47,491 bases of DNA from a candidate division TA06 bacterium ADurb.Bin131 (GCA_002070645.1 MWDQ01000147.1:1-47491), one strand, 5' to 3'. Positions 7,966 to 16,287 are shown, numbered from the stretch's first letter. Notes: generated by a model from the letters alone, not told the origin. Numbers and translations are program-made.

Positions 7966-9945
7966 ATGGAAATAAAGATTGTTGTTCCTGAAAATACACA
8001 AGTATCATCACATGCTGTTAGCGTTCTTAAAATCTATCTTGAAAAGATTTCGCACAAAACAATAGAAATAATTTCTAACGAAGCCAGATGTCCACAAGAT
8101 TCAAACCTTATTATTATTGGAAGTCCTGACAGGAATAAGAAAGCAGCGGATTTTTGTAATCCAGAATCTCTTAAAAATCTCAGGGATGATGGCTATATTC
8201 TGAGGACAATATCAAGAAATAATAAAAACATTGTCCTTGCATCCGGAAACACAGAAAAAGGTGATAAGTATGCGATATATCATTTAATGAGAGAGATAAA
8301 ACAATCTGGAAATAGGATAGAGTTTCCTGTATTTAATATTTGCATTAGCCCTTTTATAAAAACAAGAGAGGTTATTATGGGCGATGCCTGTCCCTGGGAC
8401 CCATTTATGTACGCAGACCAGTTGAGTATGGATGAAATGGCTGAAACATATGATGTAATTTTTAATACTGAAGCCAGTCGATTGAATTGCCCAGATGCCT
8501 CTAAAAAAAGATATGCATTAAGAAAGATAGTTGAAAAGTACTGCATTGAAAACTGGCCGCGTGAGAAACTGCTTGATTACATCAACCAAATGGATGCCTT
8601 TGGTTTTAATTCTATTCAATTTTCTGATGAGGCAGAGTCATATATGCATAGTGGTTGCCTTGTTAGTCGTAGACAATTGAGAGAAAAGATTGTTTCAATG
8701 ATGGAACAAACAAAGAAAATTGGGAATCGCATTTCATTTATGAACTGGGGTGCATATGGTTGGATGCAAAACAATACAAGGGTTGTTTCTAACTGGGATG
8801 ATCCTTTATGCGATGAAAAGATTGTATTTTCCAGTGAATTTCCTATTAAAGAATCAAGATGCTGGAATAACTCAGATGGAAGAAAAAAAATACAGTCGCA
8901 TATCAAGTATTTTACTGGTTATATGAGATATGTTGACCATGTTATCAGTCATTTTTTTGATCCTGGAGGTTGTAATCTAAACGGCTGTACAATTGGGACA
9001 TGTGTAAGAATAATGAATTATCAAACAAAAACATTCAGAAAAATCAACCCAAATCTCCAGGCAAGTTTCAACCTCTGGCCTCTTACATCAAATCATGAGG
9101 GATTCAGCAAGTATGAGGTTTATTCTAATCTTGCGAGGACCTGGTCAAATACTTTTACCTGGTGGAATTTTACGAATGTTGTTGATTTGCTCGAGCCGGA
9201 TATTATGATTGCGAACAGGATTTTTGATTATGATATTTTTTCAATGTGCTCTAAATGGAACAGAAAATATGGATTATGGACATGGTACAATTCTGACCAG
9301 GAGATAACTGCTTCCCTTCATGTTGAAGGAGATCGACTTGGTAGAGAGTTTGGAGAAATGCCTGAGGATGCAGGTTCGATTCTTGAGTATATCTGTATTC
9401 CATCAAACTGTCATCTATTAAACAGTGCAGGTATTTATATTGCAGCAAGGTTATTATGGGAACCTAAAAAAGACCCATTTTCAATCTTGAAAGAATTCTG
9501 TGATTGCGTTTTTGGGCCAAAGATTTCAGATGCAATGTACAGTGGATATTATGCAGTCGCGAAAATCAGAAACAGGGACATTAAAGGAGATAGTGCCTTT
9601 AATGATGCATATCTTGGTGCGGGAACTCCGGATGTTGAAAAGGATATAGAACTATCAGGAGATGCTTTGTTTAATCTCAATAGCATCTCAATTGATACAG
9701 ATTGGATTTCAAAAATCCCCGGTGTCTTTGATAGAGAAATAATGCTTGATGACCTAAGGGAGCATGTGAAAATGATACATCAATATGCAAAATTTAGATG
9801 GGTTTATTTAAAACTTTCAAAAAAATCGCAGATAACCCTTTCTGACTGGAAGAAACTGCCTGTTGTTGAAAAATTTAAGAATACCGGCGGAATGATTGAA
9901 TGGAGAAAAGCACAAAGTATCTTAAACCTGAGCACTATGAAATGA
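7966..9945 (+). CDS. glycoside hydrolase-like protein with GH20b/GH67N-type N-terminal domain
   Basis: This 659-residue protein has no visible signal peptide. Residues about 1-125 resemble the small alpha/beta domain preceding the barrel in hexosaminidases and alpha-glucuronidases (IVVPENTQVSSHAV, then NLIIIGSPDRNKKAADF and DDGYILRTISRNNKNIVLASGN). The rest, rich in Trp and Tyr, probably forms a TIM-barrel-like and helical C-terminal region, with acidic stretches such as FSDEAESYMHSG. The exact family and catalytic acids are not recognised. I chose the ATG at 7966 over an upstream in-frame start at 7885 because the latter lies inside the PPC gene and the domain begins at MEIKIVVPE. It ends 11 bp inside the convergent URO-D gene. 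A cytoplasmic glycosidase or glycan-binding role is an inference. Confidence 0.62.
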   Translation: MEIKIVVPENTQVSSHAVSVLKIYLEKISHKTIEIISNEARCPQDSNLIIIGSPDRNKKAADFCNPESLKNLRDDGYILRTISRNNKNIVLASGNTEKGDKYAIYHLMREIKQSGNRIEFPVFNICISPFIKTREVIMGDACPWDPFMYADQLSMDEMAETYDVIFNTEASRLNCPDASKKRYALRKIVEKYCIENWPREKLLDYINQMDAFGFNSIQFSDEAESYMHSGCLVSRRQLREKIVSMMEQTKKIGNRISFMNWGAYGWMQNNTRVVSNWDDPLCDEKIVFSSEFPIKESRCWNNSDGRKKIQSHIKYFTGYMRYVDHVISHFFDPGGCNLNGCTIGTCVRIMNYQTKTFRKINPNLQASFNLWPLTSNHEGFSKYEVYSNLARTWSNTFTWWNFTNVVDLLEPDIMIANRIFDYDIFSMCSKWNRKYGLWTWYNSDQEITASLHVEGDRLGREFGEMPEDAGSILEYICIPSNCHLLNSAGIYIAARLLWEPKKDPFSILKEFCDCVFGPKISDAMYSGYYAVAKIRNRDIKGDSAFNDAYLGAGTPDVEKDIELSGDALFNLNSISIDTDWISKIPGVFDREIMLDDLREHVKMIHQYAKFRWVYLKLSKKSQITLSDWKKLPVVEKFKNTGGMIEWRKAQSILNLSTMK

Positions 9946-11020
9946 GTTTACTTACCATCTCTACCCTTTCAAAATCAGCATTTGGTGGAACATTATCTGC
10001 CATTCCGAGTATAAATGATCTTCTGCCTTTTAAGGGAAGAATAACCTCTTTGATATATTTTACAAAATCCTGTCGTGTTGCACCTTCCTTACATACTAGG
10101 ACAGAGGGTATTCCTCCCTGAAGAACAACCTTATTATTAAGGATATCAAGCGCTTCCTGTAGTGTAATATCAGCCATTGGTTTTGTAACGATCGCTTCAA
10201 TAACATCAAGTCCGGTTTCAGCAACATAGGGCAGAAGATTTTGTGTTCTTCCACACCAGTGTCCTTCAAAAACCTTGTTTTTTCCTTGGAGTGTTTTTTT
10301 ACATTCTTGATAATATGGTATTGCATATTCTTTGAATATATCAGGTGTAATCATAATTCCATCCATGTTATCACCTGTTGCAATAACATCAGCATGACCA
10401 TCTGCCAGTATTTTCAGTGCCTCAAGGAATTTTTTCGAATAAACATTAATCAATAAGTCCACCTCCTTTTTGTGGTCAAACCAGAGATAGAATGCATTGA
10501 CATACCCGGCATCATTCTTTGCAAACTGAATAAAAGGTATTGCAAAAAAGGTATTTAGAACTATTCCATCATCACCTGTTTCTTTAAGTGCTTTTAAGGT
10601 GCCTTCATAGTCAGGTACGAAATTCATTGATTCAGCAATGTACCTCATTGTTTTTATGTCTTCAACATTCTTTATAAAATGTTCAGAAAGATGTTTTGAT
10701 CTAAATCTACCTTCTGTCCTTTTATGGACTGCTGTTACAGTTCCAACAGGAGTTGATATTTGTGTAATTGTCTGTTCTTCATTATCAATAATCTTTGTTT
10801 TTACTGTTTTGTCATAAGCGATTTTCATTCCGGATGCCCTGTTCCAGATATAGCCGTTGATTGCACGAACAATATCATTTCTTGACATCCCCCTGTATTT
10901 TTCAGGCAATGTTCCTTCGTTACTATTAACCTGAAGCCAATAGTCAAAGTTTGGAGCCCAAACAAGCGTATCAACCTTCTCATTTCTTATTGCTTTTAGA
11001 TAAATATCTCTCTTTGTCAT
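9935..11020 (-). CDS. URO-D superfamily methyltransferase-like protein
   Basis: This 361-residue URO-D-family protein is a paralogue of the one at 5306. The barrel shows DVIATGDNMDGIMITPDIF and a candidate metal site H254-W-C256 (EGHWCGRTQNLLPYV). It continues with VVLQGGIPSVLVC (C310) and ends near FILGMADNVPPNADFERV. The HxC pair is the zinc-ligand signature of cobalamin:coenzyme-M-type methyltransferases of this superfamily, so methyl transfer or related chemistry is more likely than heme synthesis. The GC(E/D)xPP tail typical of that group is changed to GMADNVPP. The ATG at 11020 is preceded by AAAGGAGATAAG, a perfect Shine-Dalgarno, and is preferred over the longer frame from 11053. It is convergent with, and overlaps by 11 bp, the glycosidase-like gene. 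Confidence 0.78.
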   Translation of the reverse strand: MTKRDIYLKAIRNEKVDTLVWAPNFDYWLQVNSNEGTLPEKYRGMSRNDIVRAINGYIWNRASGMKIAYDKTVKTKIIDNEEQTITQISTPVGTVTAVHKRTEGRFRSKHLSEHFIKNVEDIKTMRYIAESMNFVPDYEGTLKALKETGDDGIVLNTFFAIPFIQFAKNDAGYVNAFYLWFDHKKEVDLLINVYSKKFLEALKILADGHADVIATGDNMDGIMITPDIFKEYAIPYYQECKKTLQGKNKVFEGHWCGRTQNLLPYVAETGLDVIEAIVTKPMADITLQEALDILNNKVVLQGGIPSVLVCKEGATRQDFVKYIKEVILPLKGRRSFILGMADNVPPNADFERVEMVSKLIS

Positions 11021-11520
11021 CTTATCTCCTTTACTTTTTTGCAACAGTTTCAAAAGTTTTTATATCCCTCAACCTCACTTATATTCTTCACGTCAGGGAG
11101 AGAGGGAGAAGGGATTTTGCATTTTTCAATTCGTTTCTTATTGTTTCTTTCTTTTTGTCCAATTCCTTCCATAAAAAAATTTTGCGGAACAATCCTATAT
11201 CCATTTCAGGTTCTATCAGAAAGTTTAAAAAGAAATTCTGATTTATCACAACTTTTGATAAACTACTGTTTTTATAATTATGACCTTATCTTTTTTGCAA
11301 AATTAGTATCTATCTGCCTAATTTTTAATACCAAAATGTTTTTTTTCTCAAGAATATTGTCTTTCATTTTGTATTTAATACTCTATATTATCACCAATAC
11401 AGAAAATTTTATTTTTTACCCTGTAATCTGCACCATTCAAAAAGTTCAAGAGCATTCTGTTATTGAAAATATATTATTACACTGTAGGGCGTAAAGCACG
11501 CAGGCATAAGGTCAAGGAAA
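11021..11520. other. 500-bp noncoding spacer
   Basis: This is the longest gap in the window, between the start of the URO-D gene and the stop of mgtC. It is AT-rich and carries an imperfect palindrome (11064-11115), a pure purine run around 11096-11114, and near the right end a short GC-richer segment (about 11484-11510) able to fold as GCGT-loop-ACGC. An open frame on the plus strand exists (11039-11494) but has a TTG start, no ribosome-binding site and the Phe/Ile/Leu/Ser composition expected of AT-rich noncoding DNA. I find no convincing gene or RNA here. Confidence 0.6.
11064..11115. repeat. degenerate REP-like palindrome
   Basis: ATCCCT (11064-11069) and AGGGAT (11110-11115) form the outer arms, with CCTC and GAGG partly pairing inside and a purine-only right arm. 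The layout resembles the short pyrimidine/purine palindromes scattered between genes in many bacterial genomes. It lies upstream of the URO-D gene. Pairing is imperfect, so it is read as a decayed copy. Confidence 0.35.
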
Positions 11521-12198
11521 TCACCTAAAGTCAATCTCAATAATTTTTTCGAATTTCTTCAGTCCCTGTAAAACTGTAATACCGTCCTTTTCATTTTTCG
11601 ATATACACTGAATTTCTGCAGTATAAACCTTTTTATCTTTTAATTCAGAAATAGAAAATTCGAGTATTTTATAACCCATATTCTCAATCTCATTAAAGAT
11701 TTCCTTAAGCATTTTTGGGTCTTCTTCTGAGAACTTTATATTTATTCGTGAATATACATCTCGAGGAATTTTTAATTCAATAGTTCTCAAAGTTAAAAGT
11801 GTTATCATAATAAGCACTGTTGTACTGATTCCGAGGAAATAATAACCACATCCTATAGCAAGTCCAATTGTACTTACTCCCCATAGACAGGATGCTGTTG
11901 TCAGTCCTCTAACACTGCCTCTATCTTTTATTATTGTGCCTGCCCCTATAAATCCTATTCCTGTAAGAACTCCATAGGCAATCCTTGCAGGGTCAATTCT
12001 TAAGTAATAAGATGTGGATTCTGAGAAAAGTTCTGGTATTCTTAATGAAACAATCATTGAGAGGCAACAACCCATTCCAACAAGAATCAATGTTCTAAAA
12101 CCTGCGGCTCTGGCATGTTTTTCCCTTTCCCATCCAACAATCCCACTTAATATTCCTGCAACAAATATCCTTAACAACCATTCAAGTTCAGTTATCAT
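11521..12198 (-). CDS. MgtC/SapB-family membrane protein
   Basis: This is a 225-residue inner-membrane protein of the MgtC/SapB family. The N-terminal half has the family signature GWEREKHARAAGFRTLILVGMG followed by further hydrophobic helices (roughly 10-150, including GVLTGIGFIGAGTIIKD and GLTTASCLWGVSTIGLAIG). Residues about 155-225 form a soluble ACT-like domain (INIKFSEEDPKMLKEIFNEIENMG). MgtC proteins support growth at low magnesium and modulate the F-type ATP synthase in pathogens; for environmental homologues the role is unknown. It is divergent from rpoN and alone in its transcription unit, with no operon partner to refine the function. Confidence 0.88.
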   Translation of the reverse strand: MITELEWLLRIFVAGILSGIVGWEREKHARAAGFRTLILVGMGCCLSMIVSLRIPELFSESTSYYLRIDPARIAYGVLTGIGFIGAGTIIKDRGSVRGLTTASCLWGVSTIGLAIGCGYYFLGISTTVLIMITLLTLRTIELKIPRDVYSRINIKFSEEDPKMLKEIFNEIENMGYKILEFSISELKDKKVYTAEIQCISKNEKDGITVLQGLKKFEKIIEIDFR

Positions 12199-12204
12199 AA
12201 CTCT

Positions 12205-12232
12205 AATCTATCATTTTTATATATTGTGTCAA
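12205..12232 (-). promoter_or_regulatory. candidate sigma70 promoter of mgtC-like gene
   Basis: On the minus strand a perfect TTGACA (12232-12227) is followed after 16 bp by TAGATT (12210-12205). Only six bases separate the -10 from the ATG at 12198, so the transcript could be leaderless or nearly so. No Shine-Dalgarno is seen. Confidence 0.4.
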
Positions 12233-12408
12233 TAGTATCCAATAAATCTCCATATAGTAAATAATTTAGAATTTGAAGAAACGTGTACTGATTACTGCGA
12301 TAATTAGAGAATTGTAGAATTGAGAATGCAAATCAAAGAAACAATTAAAAACTTGTTGTAAATTGTCTGCAAACTGATTTAGAAAAATCATATCCAGCCG
12401 ATGGCGAC

Positions 12409-12437
12409 TTGTAAGTATTTGCTTTTATTCTTAAAAT
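12409..12437 (+). promoter_or_regulatory. candidate sigma70 promoter of rpoN
   Basis: TTGTAA (12409-12414) and TAAAAT (12432-12437) are spaced by 17 bp. The -10 ends six bases before the rpoN ATG at 12444, again implying a leaderless or very short leader. The AAAGG beside the ATG is too close to act as a normal Shine-Dalgarno. Confidence 0.4.
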
Positions 12438-12443
12438 AAAGGT

Positions 12444-13712
12444 ATGAATAATCAGAATCTTAGTTATCGTTTGCATCAGGTACAGGTTAATATCTTGTTT
12501 CAGAAGATGCTTGTTTGTTCAGTTCAGGAGATTATTGATATCTGTGAAAATTCCGTAGAGAATAATCCTTTTCTCGAATTTGAAAGGTTATATACAGAAG
12601 ATTTTTTTCAAAAAGGAATTTTTTTTGAGAAACCGCAGGAAATACAGGAGACATTATCCGATAATCTGAGAAAACAGATTGCGTATGTTGCTCAAGATCA
12701 ATCAATTTCCGAGATTGCAGAGTTCATTGTTGATTTGCTTGATGACGATGGATATTTGAAATTTTCAATTGAGCAGATATGTAGATTGACAAATACAGAT
12801 AAAAATACTGTTGAAAGAGCATTAGATATTGTTCAATCACTTGAACCTCCTGGAATTGGGACAAGGAGCATTCTTGAGTGTCTAATACTGCAGATGAAAA
12901 TAAAAAAAATGGATGAAAGTATTGCCTTTAAGGTTTTCTCAAGATATGGAAATGAATTTCTATCTGGAAGATTTGCCTGTATAAAAAAGGAAATGAAACT
13001 AACGGACGCTGATATTTCTCGCGTGATTGAAGATATAAGGAAGTTGGACCCTTTTCCTGGAAGGGCTTATTCTAAATCAACGCAGGCATTCCCTATAATA
13101 CCCGATGTAATTGTGAAATATTCTGATAAAGTATTTGATGTTAAGTTTGCGGAAGATAAATTGTTCAGAGTTTTTTTTAATGAAAAATATCTTAAATTAG
13201 TAAAATCCTCTTTAACAAGCGATTATGAAAAAAAATTTCTTAAAGAAAAGATTAGAGAAGCAAGGAGGTTTCTTACCTGTATTCAAAATCGTCGCAGATT
13301 TCTTGAAGACATAATAAATTATATTATTCATTATCAAAGTGATTTTATTTCAGGGAAGGGCCCATTAAAAAAACTTACGGAAAAGGATGTTGCTACAAGG
13401 TTTAATTGCAGTATATCGCTTATAAGCAGGGCTATCTCAAAGAAATATGTTGCAACCAATCGAGGGATTTTCAGGTTAAAAAAACTGTTCAGTTATTCAT
13501 CCTCAAAATATAGCCAGGATTTTATTATTGATGTCATTGAAAACATTATTGATAATTCTAAAGATGTTCTTTCAGATAGACAGATTTCTGAGAAATTAAA
13601 GGAAATTGGGATTCATACTGCGCCGAGAACAGTCAATAAATATAGACACAAGAGAGAAATTAGCAATTCATATTTCAGGCGCTCGATAAGTATGCTGGAA
13701 AAGAAATTGTAA
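12444..13712 (+). CDS. rpoN: RNA polymerase sigma-54 factor
   Basis: This is a 422-residue sigma54, which directs RNA polymerase to -24/-12 promoters and needs AAA+ activators. Residues 5-50 are the region I activator-contact segment (LHQVQVNILFQKMLV, then ENSVENNPFLEF). An acidic region II is nearly absent. The core-binding domain follows (LDDDGYLKFSIEQI, LEPPGIGTRSILECL). The -12-type helix-turn-helix is at about 314-345 (KDVATRFNCSISLISRAIS and then KYVATNRGIFRLKKLF). The C-terminal RpoN box reads APRTVNKYR (393-401), with one Pro where most have Arg. A sigma54 promoter and an NtrC-type activator lie within 11 kb. The 3' end overlaps the convergent kinase gene by 38 bp. Confidence 0.96.
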   Translation: MNNQNLSYRLHQVQVNILFQKMLVCSVQEIIDICENSVENNPFLEFERLYTEDFFQKGIFFEKPQEIQETLSDNLRKQIAYVAQDQSISEIAEFIVDLLDDDGYLKFSIEQICRLTNTDKNTVERALDIVQSLEPPGIGTRSILECLILQMKIKKMDESIAFKVFSRYGNEFLSGRFACIKKEMKLTDADISRVIEDIRKLDPFPGRAYSKSTQAFPIIPDVIVKYSDKVFDVKFAEDKLFRVFFNEKYLKLVKSSLTSDYEKKFLKEKIREARRFLTCIQNRRRFLEDIINYIIHYQSDFISGKGPLKKLTEKDVATRFNCSISLISRAISKKYVATNRGIFRLKKLFSYSSSKYSQDFIIDVIENIIDNSKDVLSDRQISEKLKEIGIHTAPRTVNKYRHKREISNSYFRRSISMLEKKL

Positions 13713-14856
13713 ATGTTGTTCCTTTTCCTTCTTCACTTTCAACAGAAATTGTGCCCTTGTGTGCCTCTATTATTTTTTTTGATATGATCAAACCAATACC
13801 TGTACTTCTATCCTGTTTTGTTGTAAAGAAGGGTTTGAATATCTTTGAAACAACATCAGGAGACATACCGCTTCCTGTATCAATAACCTTTATAATTGCC
13901 CTGTCTTTGTCTTTTTTTGTCAAGACGGTTATTGAGCCACCTGGTTTTGTTGCTTCAATGGCATTTATAAAGAGATTGGTGAAAACCTGCTGAAGTTGTT
14001 CCTGAGACCCCATAATCAGAGGCAGTTCAGGATCACACTCACAAAAAAATTTAATACCCATTGCTATAGGATTATCCTTTAAGAAATAAATCATATTCTT
14101 GATTAATAAATTAATATCCACCTTTATATATTTGAATGTTTTCTTTGAAATATCAAGGAAACTTTTTGCAATACTCTGACATCTTTTCACCTCATTCTCC
14201 ACAACCTGTAGATATCTTTGTGTTTCAAGAGAGGGCGACTGATTTTTCTCGTTTATTTCTGCTATTATTATCTGGATATACCCGAGTATGATTGTGAGAG
14301 GGTTGTTTATTTCATGTAATAATTCTGTTGAAAGTTCCCCGACCATCGCGAATTTTTCCAGTTGGTGGATTCTTTCTTCGAGAGTAAGATTAAGATCTTG
14401 CAGTTGGTTGATAATATTTTTTGTTGATGTCTTAATCCTGTATTTTTCAATCGAACGTTTTACAATATCCTTCATTTCTGTTATATCAAATGGTTTGTTT
14501 ACAAACTCAAAGATATCCAGATGAACTGCTTTTTGTGCTGCTTCGAGAGTGCCAAAACCAGTCAGAACAACCACAGGAACATCAATGTTTATTTTTCTTA
14601 TTTCTTCAAGTGTTTCAATTCCGGATTTCCCTGGCATTCTAAGATCAAGAATAATTGTTTCCACAGGATATTTTGTTAACATATTAATTCCTTCATCGCC
14701 ATTTGTTGCAATTAATACTGAATAGATGTCACTTAAAAGGATTTTTAATGATTCCCTCGGTCCAAGTTCATCATCAATTACAAGGATTACTGGCTTTTTA
14801 GATGCCTGCTGTGTATCCGCAGCCGACGAAACTTCCGGAAGATTTGTATATTCCAT
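13675..14856 (-). CDS. response regulator-histidine kinase fusion
   Basis: This is a 393-residue cytoplasmic protein. The receiver domain (about 22-140) has the acidic pair in VIDDE, the phospho-acceptor D71 in ILDLRMPG and K121 in VNKPFD. A coiled linker follows, then a HisKA domain with H181 in LHEINNPL. The HATPase domain has an intact N-box (NLFINAIEATK), G1 (DTGSGMS) and G2 (STGIGLIISKKII). The receiver-first order suggests a relay that takes phosphate from, or passes it to, another kinase. GGGAGG eight bases before the ATG at 14856 selects this start over 14892. The first 59 bp lie inside the fadL-like gene, so it is probably cotranscribed from the sigma54 promoter. The 3' end overlaps rpoN. 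Confidence 0.92.
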   Translation of the reverse strand: MEYTNLPEVSSAADTQQASKKPVILVIDDELGPRESLKILLSDIYSVLIATNGDEGINMLTKYPVETIILDLRMPGKSGIETLEEIRKINIDVPVVVLTGFGTLEAAQKAVHLDIFEFVNKPFDITEMKDIVKRSIEKYRIKTSTKNIINQLQDLNLTLEERIHQLEKFAMVGELSTELLHEINNPLTIILGYIQIIIAEINEKNQSPSLETQRYLQVVENEVKRCQSIAKSFLDISKKTFKYIKVDINLLIKNMIYFLKDNPIAMGIKFFCECDPELPLIMGSQEQLQQVFTNLFINAIEATKPGGSITVLTKKDKDRAIIKVIDTGSGMSPDVVSKIFKPFFTTKQDRSTGIGLIISKKIIEAHKGTISVESEEGKGTTFTISFPAYLSSA

Positions 14857-16012
14857 CAGTAAACCTCCCTTGTTGGATATTTCTTTTTTCAAACTGGTTG
14901 TACATATAAAAAAATGAGAAAAGGCCTGATTTTATTTTTATTGTTGTTCCTATTGTATAAAGAAATCTATCTGCGTCTGGAAGTAATGGATCAAATGTTT
15001 TGTCCGGAACAGGCGATTCAATAAATCCTATCCCTGCGGTTATATCGCATTTATTATTTATTCTATATCGCAAACTTGCAGAATATGTCCAGACATCTTT
15101 CCAGTCCCTTTCCATTTCAGGAATTAAAAAACTGTTAGGACCAGCGTCAACCTTCATACTTTTCAAACAGGAGTATCTGACAAATTCAGTTCCCATTTGA
15201 ACACTTAATTTATTCCCTTTCCATTTATATCCGAGCGAGTATATCTCTGGAAATTTTATCTCAAGGTTGCTATTGACATTGTTTTTTATACCAGAAAATG
15301 GCGGCGGGTCTGGCATATTTGTCATTGAAAAGTTTCCTGAATAATTCATTTCAAATGGGGAACTCCACGCAAATCCGACAGAATGGCCTTCTTTATGGTA
15401 GTGTATTCCAATTCTTAAAGATCCTGAAATATCATCTCCTTTAAGAACAGCAATTCCATCAGGTGTTCCTGTTATAAAAGACCATGGAACTGACTGTTTT
15501 GTTTCGAGAGAACTTGTGTGTATATCTATTCCAGAGCCAATACTTAGGTTTTTGTTCAGGGGCATGGCTATTGATGGAGTAAAGGTAATAAATTTCATTT
15601 TGCCATAATATGGTACGCCATATGCCCAGATATTTTCTGTGAAGGATTTTTCCCACTCTGTTTTTTGTCCGTATGGGCTTGTTATACCAAAACCAAACCT
15701 GATATCTGAATTATTGGGAACCAGAACAAAATATAAATTACCAAGTAAGGCAAAGTCATTTTCTTTTTTTGAAGATGCAGTTAAAGCTGAATATTTTGTT
15801 TCAGAAAATAAGCATAGAATGCCTGCATCAAATTGATTTTGCTTTATAAGCACAAGACCCGCTGGATTTAATACGCATGCAGAAGCATCATCTGTCACAG
15901 GGGTTACTCCTGCCTCCATCAGTGTTTTTATCCCGGCCGGCGGATTTCTGTATCCCTGACAGTATGCTGCTATACACAATGCAAAAACCAGGAAAATCGC
16001 TTTTTTTATCAT
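14798..16012 (-). CDS. outer-membrane transport protein, OMPP1/FadL/TodX family
   Basis: This 404-residue secreted protein has a signal peptide (about 1-20, IFLVFALCIAAYCQG) and the FadL-family N-terminal signature: a gene product that begins with a short plug segment containing DDASACVLNPAGL (NPAG at 49-52). It continues with alternating beta strands to a C-terminal strand ending GSFVGCGYTAGI. FadL-type barrels carry fatty acids or other hydrophobic compounds across the outer membrane. GGGAGG precedes the ATG. It is transcribed from a clear -24/-12 promoter, placing it under sigma54 control, and overlaps the downstream kinase gene by 59 bp. The substrate is not evident. Confidence 0.85.
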   Translation of the reverse strand: MIKKAIFLVFALCIAAYCQGYRNPPAGIKTLMEAGVTPVTDDASACVLNPAGLVLIKQNQFDAGILCLFSETKYSALTASSKKENDFALLGNLYFVLVPNNSDIRFGFGITSPYGQKTEWEKSFTENIWAYGVPYYGKMKFITFTPSIAMPLNKNLSIGSGIDIHTSSLETKQSVPWSFITGTPDGIAVLKGDDISGSLRIGIHYHKEGHSVGFAWSSPFEMNYSGNFSMTNMPDPPPFSGIKNNVNSNLEIKFPEIYSLGYKWKGNKLSVQMGTEFVRYSCLKSMKVDAGPNSFLIPEMERDWKDVWTYSASLRYRINNKCDITAGIGFIESPVPDKTFDPLLPDADRFLYTIGTTIKIKSGLFSFFYMYNQFEKRNIQQGRFTDGIYKSSGSFVGCGYTAGI

Positions 16013-16050
16013 TATAAATACCTCCCTTTTGCCCTCTTACCTATTTATAT

Positions 16051-16065
16051 GCAAAAAGTGTGCCA
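16051..16065 (-). promoter_or_regulatory. sigma54 (-24/-12) promoter of the FadL-like gene
   Basis: On the minus strand the sequence TGGCACACTTTTTGC (16065-16051) matches the sigma54 consensus TGGCAC-N5-TTGC with the required 12-bp step from GG to GC. The predicted start is near 16040, leaving a leader of about 28 nt that includes the GGGAGG of the gene. This is the only fully consensus -24/-12 element I noticed between genes in the window. Confidence 0.82.
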
Positions 16066-16178
16066 TGTTTTTGAAAATATTCTATTAAAGTCAGGAAGAT
16101 ATAATACCTGCGTGGATTGTATTAAAATTCCAGATATAAAATCCACAAGAAACAAAAAATAACAACTATGGTTTATAT

Positions 16179-16194
16179 TGTACATTTTTGTACA
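16179..16194. promoter_or_regulatory. operator/enhancer-like dyad 1 (TGTACA-N4-TGTACA)
   Basis: Two TGTACA boxes separated by TTTT form a 16-bp dyad inside a wider ATAT-flanked symmetry. It ends four bases before the -35 box of the plus-strand promoter and lies about 127 bp upstream of the sigma54 -12 element of the divergent porin gene. Its size and place fit an upstream activator site for a sigma54 activator. The protein that binds is unknown. Confidence 0.6.
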
Positions 16195-16197
16195 TAT

Positions 16198-16226
16198 TTG
16201 ACATAAAACCAATTCAGGTGTGTAAT
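16198..16226 (+). promoter_or_regulatory. sigma70-type promoter of the radical SAM-kinase-mre operon
   Basis: A perfect TTGACA (16198-16203) and TGTAAT (16221-16226, five of six bases) are separated by exactly 17 bp. The predicted start is near 16233, giving a leader of about 55 nt. The promoter is bracketed by the two TGTACA dyads. Confidence 0.65.
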
Positions 16227-16268
16227 AAAATATATGGAAAAGAATAATTTAGAGTATTTTGCATATAT

Positions 16269-16284
16269 TGTACAAAATTGAACA
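16269..16284. promoter_or_regulatory. operator-like dyad 2 (TGTACA-N4-TGAACA)
   Basis: This is the second copy of the dyad, with one mismatch in the right box, preceded by the same ATAT context. It lies exactly 90 bp from dyad 1, in the untranslated leader, and ends three bases before the GTG start. The position suits repression or looping. Confidence 0.5.
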
Positions 16285-16287
16285 ATC

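Noticed and set aside
11039-11494. Plus-strand open frame of 151 codons filling most of the 11-kb spacer
   Set aside because: It starts with TTG without a ribosome-binding site, its composition is dominated by Phe, Ile, Leu and Ser as in AT-rich noncoding DNA, and it overlaps a probable palindromic repeat.
11484-11505. Likeness to a conserved 16S rRNA stretch (GGGCGTAAAGC and ACGCAGGC)
   Set aside because: The match is about 20 bases with a gap, and the flanking DNA shows no other rRNA sequence or structure.
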